DNA of 9,502 nucleotides from Candidatus Nomurabacteria bacterium. Lineage in GTDB: Bacteria; Patescibacteriota; Minisyncoccia; Phycocordibacterales; UBA9973. The stretch covers positions 1 through 9,502 of the forward strand of contig JADLCZ010000067.1 in the NCBI GenBank assembly GCA_020846955.1, in the 5' to 3' direction. Positions 6,121 to 9,502 of the stretch are shown here, one piece after another; within the stretch, counting starts at the first letter, position 1, and every line of letters starts with the position of its first letter. Made by a program: the position numbers and the translations under genes. The notes under the pieces are model-generated. The model was not told the origin of the DNA and made no database searches. It saw nothing but the letters and a program-made list of their open reading frames with translations.

Positions 6121-6864
6121 TTATTTATTTGTAGGCAATGATACAAAAAATGTTGTACCAGTTTCGCGTGTACTCTCGAACCAAATTTTACCTTTGTGAT
6201 GCTCGATGATCTTCTTGATTGTAAAGAGGCCAAGTCCTGATCCAATAGCATCTTTTGTTTTGGCATTTTCGGCACGGAAAAACTTTCCAAATATTTGATC
6301 CTGCTCTTTTTTGTCGATACCTATACCATTATCATGGACAGAGATTTCTAACGAACCTTCTCCTTCTTTTATTGATATTACAACCTTATCTCCTGCCTCA
6401 CTATACTTGATTGCATTTTCAGTAAGATTTTGAAATACCACACGTATCATTTCGGGATCGCATTGGATATTTGGCACTTGATGGTCTGGCTTGAGGAAGA
6501 TAATAGAAATTTGTTTTTTTTGTGATTCCCCAGAGAATTCAAAGAGTGTTTGCTCCGCGAGCTTGATCACGTCTGTGGGTGAGAATTTAAAAGACAGGGC
6601 AGTGTCTTCGGCATGACTAAGCGTGAGCATATCATTTACAAGTGCAATCATACGATCATTGCTATCAGAGGCCTTCTTGATAAAGCCTTCTTGCTCAGCT
6701 GACATTGCACCTAGATCTTTGTCTAGGAACATTTTTAAAATCCACTTGAGCGCTGAGAGGGATGTGCGGAGCTGGTGTGCAGAAATAGAAATCAAATCCG
6801 ATTTGACTGCATTCGAATCTTTCAACTTCTCTATTTCCTTTTTTAAACTTTCGATATCTTCCAT
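6121..6864 (-). CDS. Sensorless cytosolic histidine kinase
   Basis: This 247-aa kinase has only a short charged helix (residues 1-20, likely coiled coil), the DHp domain and the ATPase domain. The H-box is SAHQLRTSLSALKW (28-41) with phospho-His30; the usual HELRTP is changed to HQLRTS. The N-box is NLTENAIKY (146-154), the G1 box DNGIGI (178-183), the F-box region FGKFFR (192-197) and the G2 box GSGLGL (208-213). No transmembrane, PAS, GAF or HAMP region is present, so it must sense through a partner or internally. It is followed 18 bases later by the receiver-only regulator, its likely partner. Family HisKA/HATPase_c is clear; the signal is unknown. Confidence 0.93.
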   Translation of the reverse strand: MEDIESLKKEIEKLKDSNAVKSDLISISAHQLRTSLSALKWILKMFLDKDLGAMSAEQEGFIKKASDSNDRMIALVNDMLTLSHAEDTALSFKFSPTDVIKLAEQTLFEFSGESQKKQISIIFLKPDHQVPNIQCDPEMIRVVFQNLTENAIKYSEAGDKVVISIKEGEGSLEISVHDNGIGIDKKEQDQIFGKFFRAENAKTKDAIGSGLGLFTIKKIIEHHKGKIWFESTRETGTTFFVSLPTNK

Positions 6865-6877
6865 ATGTATAGATAAA

Positions 6878-6906
6878 ATTATACCATATTACTTATTTTT
6901 ATTCAC
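6878..6906 (-). promoter_or_regulatory. Promoter of the histidine kinase gene
   Basis: On the minus strand TGGTATAAT (6886-6878) is an extended -10, with a partial -35, GTGAAT (6906-6901), 17 bases before TATAAT. Thirteen bases separate the box from the ATG at 6864, predicting a leader of about seven bases, too short for a normal ribosome-binding site. It is divergent from the promoter of the 6970 gene within a 105-base gap. Confidence 0.55.
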
Positions 6907-6917
6907 TAGAGCTTAGT

Positions 6918-6945
6918 TTGACTTTTACTTAAATTTGCTTATAAT
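6918..6945 (+). promoter_or_regulatory. Sigma70-type promoter of the unknown 155-aa gene
   Basis: TTGACT (6918-6923) and TATAAT (6940-6945) are 16 bases apart, the best -35/-10 pair in the window. The predicted start near 6952 gives an A-rich leader of about 18 bases with no Shine-Dalgarno core. The near-consensus boxes suggest strong expression. Confidence 0.7.
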
Positions 6946-6969
6946 ATCCATAAAAACAAACAAGAAAAA

Positions 6970-7437
6970 ATGGACAGCCTAGACACATTATCCGCACAAG
7001 AACCAAAACATTCAGCTTGCTTTAATGAAATAGTTAAAACATTTAAAGAAGAAAAAGTTGCATGTTTCGTTTTTGAAACAATTCCAACAGAGTTATTCCC
7101 ATGTATGTTCCGTACAAAGCAAGAGGACTACGATAATATTTTTTCTATTATCGCGTCCTTCGACCTAAACGAGACAAATGGGGAAAATTTAAAAAATGCA
7201 TTCGGTGAATTAACCGAAAAATTCTACACTGTAGATGAAATGAAGCACAAGGTTATAGCTAGAATGAAATGGGTAAAACATCGAAGCTGGCGACAACCTA
7301 AAAAAATCTACCGTGTAATTCTGGGAACGTCCAACCCGGAATTAAGGGAACTAATTCAAATAATTTTCTGCAATGAGTCTGACTTCAGTTGTTTTGTAGA
7401 TAATTATAAAGAATTAGAATATCTTTGTTCAAAATAA
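6970..7437 (+). CDS. Unknown 155-aa protein, Cys-containing with a basic patch
   Basis: I do not recognise this protein. It has no signal peptide or membrane segment. Six cysteines are scattered (17, 32, 45, 134, 141, 153) without a CxxC zinc-ribbon pattern. Residues 92-112 form a strongly basic, Trp-containing stretch (including KWVKHRSWRQPKK at 100-112) that could contact nucleic acid; the rest alternates acidic helical and hydrophobic segments. It is supported as a real gene by a near-consensus promoter just upstream, a start without competing upstream ATGs, and a hairpin terminator just downstream, so it appears to be a self-contained transcription unit. It is divergent from the histidine kinase gene. 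No function is proposed. Confidence 0.75.
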   Translation: MDSLDTLSAQEPKHSACFNEIVKTFKEEKVACFVFETIPTELFPCMFRTKQEDYDNIFSIIASFDLNETNGENLKNAFGELTEKFYTVDEMKHKVIARMKWVKHRSWRQPKKIYRVILGTSNPELRELIQIIFCNESDFSCFVDNYKELEYLCSK

Positions 7438-7466
7438 GATATTTCATTAGCACGAATTTTAGAGAC

Positions 7467-7500
7467 AGGAGCGTTGCGAAACGCTCCTTATCGCTTTTTT
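7467..7500 (+). terminator. Intrinsic terminator after the unknown gene
   Basis: A nine-base-pair GC-containing stem, AGGAGCGTT (7467-7475) with AACGCTCCT (7480-7488), closes a GCGA (GNRA-type) tetraloop. A six-T run follows at 7495-7500 after a six-base gap. The gap is longer than ideal, but the stem and its position 30 bases after the stop codon make termination likely. Confidence 0.75.
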
Positions 7501-7504
7501 GTAG

Positions 7505-7510
7505 TATAAT
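7505..7510 (+). promoter_or_regulatory. -10 box of the P-type ATPase gene, probably leaderless
   Basis: TATAAT follows directly after the terminator T-run and ends eight bases before the ATG at 7519, so the transcript should start within a base or two of the codon. No clear -35 and no Shine-Dalgarno sequence are visible. The preceding triplet is TAG, not the TGN of an extended -10. Confidence 0.5.
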
Positions 7511-7518
7511 GTACACAT

Positions 7519-9372
7519 ATGTTTAATTCTCTTAAAAAATTAAGTTTTGAAACTTGGGTGGCGATCTTGACCCTTGTTGTTATTTTGACAGGAGGGGTAT
7601 TGTACACATTTAAATACACAGAGATATTAAAAATATTTTTTAATATCTCTCTTTTAATATTAAGCTTACCTATTTTATACGGGATTATAAAAAGCATAAT
7701 CAAAGGGCATTTTGGAGTGGACTTGATTGCTGGGGTTGCTATTGTGGGTGCATTTTTATTAGGAGAAAATTTGGCAGGGCTTGTGGTGGTATTGATGCTA
7801 TCGGGCGGTCAGACATTGGAAACTTATGCCATGAGCAAAGCCAAGTATGAATTGACTAGATTACTCGCAAGAGCACCAACTCATGCGATCAAGATTGTTG
7901 ATGGTATACATCATGATGTGCATATAGAAGAAGTAAATATTAGTGATGAGATATTGATAAAATCGGGGACAATTATTCCCGTTGATGGAGTAATTATAAC
8001 CGGCGCATCATTAGTAGATGAATCGAGCCTGACAGGGGAATCGGTACCACAAGACAAGACAGTTGGTATGCATGTCTCCTCTGGTACAGAAAATACAAGT
8101 GGTATGCTAACAATAAAAGCACTCAAAAAGGCAAGTGATAGTCATTATGCCAAGATTGTAGCACTTGTCCAAAATGCTTCGGAATCTCGTGCGCCACTTG
8201 TGCGATTGGCTGACAAGTACGCTGTATTTTTTACTATTGTTACATTTATTATAGGAGCTATTACATGGATTATTTTCCATGATTGGATTCGAGTGTTGGC
8301 AGTATTAGTAGTAGCGACACCTTGCCCACTTATACTTGCAACTCCTATTGCTATTATTTCTGGTATGAGTCGCTCAGCCAAACGTGGTGTGATTATCAAA
8401 GATGGTGGAGCTCTTGAGAAATTGTCGAGAGTAAAAAGTATGCTCTTTGACAAGACTGGCACTATTACTATGGGTGCACCTATGGTTAATAAAATAAATA
8501 TTTTCAAAGAAGGAGCCGATGTAATGGGTATTGCAAGCTCGCTTGATTTGGGCTCGTCGCATATTCTCGCACGGTCATTTGTGAAATATGCAAAAGAAAA
8601 TAATGCAAATATTTATAAAATAGATAATTTCAAAGAAGTGTTTGGTGATGGTGTGATAGGTGAGATAGAAAATGAGAAATATATTTTTGGTAAATTTGCG
8701 TATTTGGAAAAAAGTGGAATAGAAATTGGTGAAAACATAAAAGATGATCATAATAAAATGAGAGAGGAAGGTAAGATGGTAGTGTACTTAGGTGATAGTA
8801 AACAAATTCTCGGATCGGTAGTTTTCGCAGATGCGGTACGGACTGATGCGAAGAAACTCTTCCTCGACCTCCAAGATAAATACAAAATATTTACACTGAT
8901 GATTACAGGAGACAGCCCTGTGGTGGCAAAAAATGTAGCAAGTATGATTGGTATCCAAAATGTGCATGCAGGTTGCAAACCGGAAGAAAAGGTGGCACTA
9001 GTGGATCAGACGGCCAAAGTCCATGGACCCGTAGCAATGATTGGGGATGGAATCAATGATGCACCGGCGCTTGCACGTGCTGATGTCGGTATTGCTATTG
9101 CTTCACACGGTGACACTGCTTCGACTGACACAGCCGATATTGTAATTATTCACAATTCAATTTCCAAAGTTATCGAGGTGTACATTATAGCGCTAAAGAC
9201 AGTCAAAATTGCCAAAGAAGGAATATTTATAGGAATAGGTTTGTCGGTTATAGCGATGATATTTGCACTCCTTGGTTACATTACACCCCTTACAGGAGCA
9301 ATCTTGCAAGAGGGTATTGATGTATTTGTAATCCTAAGCGCCCTTCGCGCACTTCGAATAAAAGTTGAATAA
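7519..9372 (+). CDS. Heavy-metal P1B-type ATPase without an N-terminal metal-binding domain
   Basis: This 617-aa cation pump should use ATP to move metal ions across the membrane. About eight membrane segments fit the P1B layout (four before residue 100, two at about 234-280, two at about 567-607). The actuator motif TGES is at 172-175, the phosphorylation motif DKTGT at 311-315 (Asp311), and the hinge GDGINDAP at 509-516. The transmembrane metal motif is TPCPL (267-271), not the CPC of typical Cu or Zn/Cd pumps. The nucleotide-domain HP signature is changed to SSHIL (His348, Ile349), and the last helix reads LQEGID (596-601). There is no N-terminal HMA or Cys-rich domain. These features fit a TPC-type P1B subgroup; the metal cannot be named. 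The ZIP transporter in this window would work in the opposite direction. The gene lies between a terminator and a convergent tRNA. Confidence 0.9.
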   Translation: MFNSLKKLSFETWVAILTLVVILTGGVLYTFKYTEILKIFFNISLLILSLPILYGIIKSIIKGHFGVDLIAGVAIVGAFLLGENLAGLVVVLMLSGGQTLETYAMSKAKYELTRLLARAPTHAIKIVDGIHHDVHIEEVNISDEILIKSGTIIPVDGVIITGASLVDESSLTGESVPQDKTVGMHVSSGTENTSGMLTIKALKKASDSHYAKIVALVQNASESRAPLVRLADKYAVFFTIVTFIIGAITWIIFHDWIRVLAVLVVATPCPLILATPIAIISGMSRSAKRGVIIKDGGALEKLSRVKSMLFDKTGTITMGAPMVNKINIFKEGADVMGIASSLDLGSSHILARSFVKYAKENNANIYKIDNFKEVFGDGVIGEIENEKYIFGKFAYLEKSGIEIGENIKDDHNKMREEGKMVVYLGDSKQILGSVVFADAVRTDAKKLFLDLQDKYKIFTLMITGDSPVVAKNVASMIGIQNVHAGCKPEEKVALVDQTAKVHGPVAMIGDGINDAPALARADVGIAIASHGDTASTDTADIVIIHNSISKVIEVYIIALKTVKIAKEGIFIGIGLSVIAMIFALLGYITPLTGAILQEGIDVFVILSALRALRIKVE

Positions 9373-9377
9373 AATTG

Positions 9378-9464
9378 CGGAGAGAGTGGGATTCGAACCC
9401 ACGGACCTTTTTACAGGTCGGCGGTTTAGTAAACCGCTGGCGTAAGCCTCTTGCCTATCTCTCC
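9378..9464 (-). tRNA. tRNA-Ser with anticodon ACU (long variable arm)
   Basis: Read on the minus strand, the acceptor GGAGAGA (9464-9458) pairs with TCTCTCC (9385-9379). The D stem GGC/GCC, the anticodon stem GCGGT/ACCGC and the T stem GTGGG/CCCAC all pair. A long variable arm with a GACC/GGTC stem and discriminator G73 (9378) identify a class II serine tRNA; Leu and Tyr tRNAs have A73. The anticodon loop is TTACTAA, placing ACT at 9430-9428. The usual tRNA for AGU/AGC is GCU, so position 34 is A where G is expected. CCA is not encoded. It lies five bases beyond the ATPase stop in convergent orientation. Confidence 0.92.
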
Positions 9465-9482
9465 TTAAGTATTATTAAAATG

Positions 9483-9488
9483 ATTATA
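9483..9488 (-). promoter_or_regulatory. Candidate -10 box for tRNA-Ser
   Basis: TATAAT on the minus strand (9488-9483) would start transcription about 12 bases before the tRNA 5' end. Its -35 would fall outside the window. A competing pair is TTGAAA (9501-9496) with TTAATA (9478-9473), so the choice is uncertain. Confidence 0.35.
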
Positions 9489-9502
9489 TATTATTTTTCA
9501 AA

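Noticed and set aside
7911..8978. Minus-strand open frames opposite the ATPase (7911-8126, 8145-8507, 8374-8562, 8748-8978)
   Set aside because: They are antisense to conserved actuator, phosphorylation and nucleotide-binding regions and mutually overlapping; they are shadows of the ATPase gene.
9378..9464. tRNA-Ser(ACU) as a tRNA pseudogene or a leucine/tyrosine tRNA
   Set aside because: All stems pair fully and the long variable arm is intact, which argues against decay. Discriminator G73 and the CUAA anticodon end fit serine, not Leu or Tyr.
1..9502. CRISPR array, prophage module or classical riboswitch
   Set aside because: No regularly spaced repeats, no phage structural or integrase gene, and no long structured leader was seen; most leaders are too short to hold a riboswitch.

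Overview
The window is AT-rich, tightly packed DNA that looks like the chromosome of a Patescibacteria/CPR bacterium (Parcubacteria-like). This placement is inferred from gene style, not from a phylogenetic marker: compact genes, a histidine kinase with an HQLRTS H-box and no sensor domain, an HTH plus YWGEGSK-type protein, and two tRNA genes without encoded CCA. It contains the 3' part of ftsH, seven complete protein genes of recognisable family, one unknown gene, and two tRNA genes with uncommon anticodons.

Layout. Bases 3-818 encode the C-terminal part of the membrane protease FtsH (+). A bulged hairpin (834-875) follows; it contains an extended -10 promoter and the ribosome-binding site of an HTH/LAGLIDADG-like protein gene (882-1544, +). 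Next come tRNA-Ile(UAU) at 1605-1677 (+), a terminator-like hairpin, and an APH/choline-kinase-fold phosphotransferase gene (1751-2728, +). On the minus strand lies a tandem run with gaps of only 18-31 bases: a sensorless histidine kinase (6864-6121), a receiver-only response regulator (6102-5737), recG (5717-3546) and a ZIP-family metal transporter (3514-2801). A divergent intergenic region (6865-6969) separates the kinase from an unknown 155-aa gene (6970-7437, +), which ends in a GNRA-loop hairpin terminator. A heavy-metal P1B-type ATPase gene (7519-9372, +) follows, then a convergent tRNA-Ser with anticodon ACU (9464-9378, -).

How the genes work together. FtsH (protein quality control) and RecG (fork and recombination repair) are housekeeping. 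The kinase and regulator form an apparent soluble two-component pair with neither a visible input domain nor a DNA-binding output. The ZIP protein and the P-type ATPase suggest metal import and export, though both have altered metal-site or signature residues.

Most notable signals. (1) A TATAAT box, often in the extended form TGNTATAAT, sits 4-13 bases before the start codon of six of the eight complete protein genes, which predicts leaderless or nearly leaderless mRNAs. (2) tRNA-Ile(UAU) and tRNA-Ser(ACU) both imply unusual decoding. (3) The hairpin before the HTH gene should hide its ribosome-binding site in read-through transcripts but not in its own transcript. (4) The ZIP protein has Gln in place of the usual acidic TM5 metal ligands.
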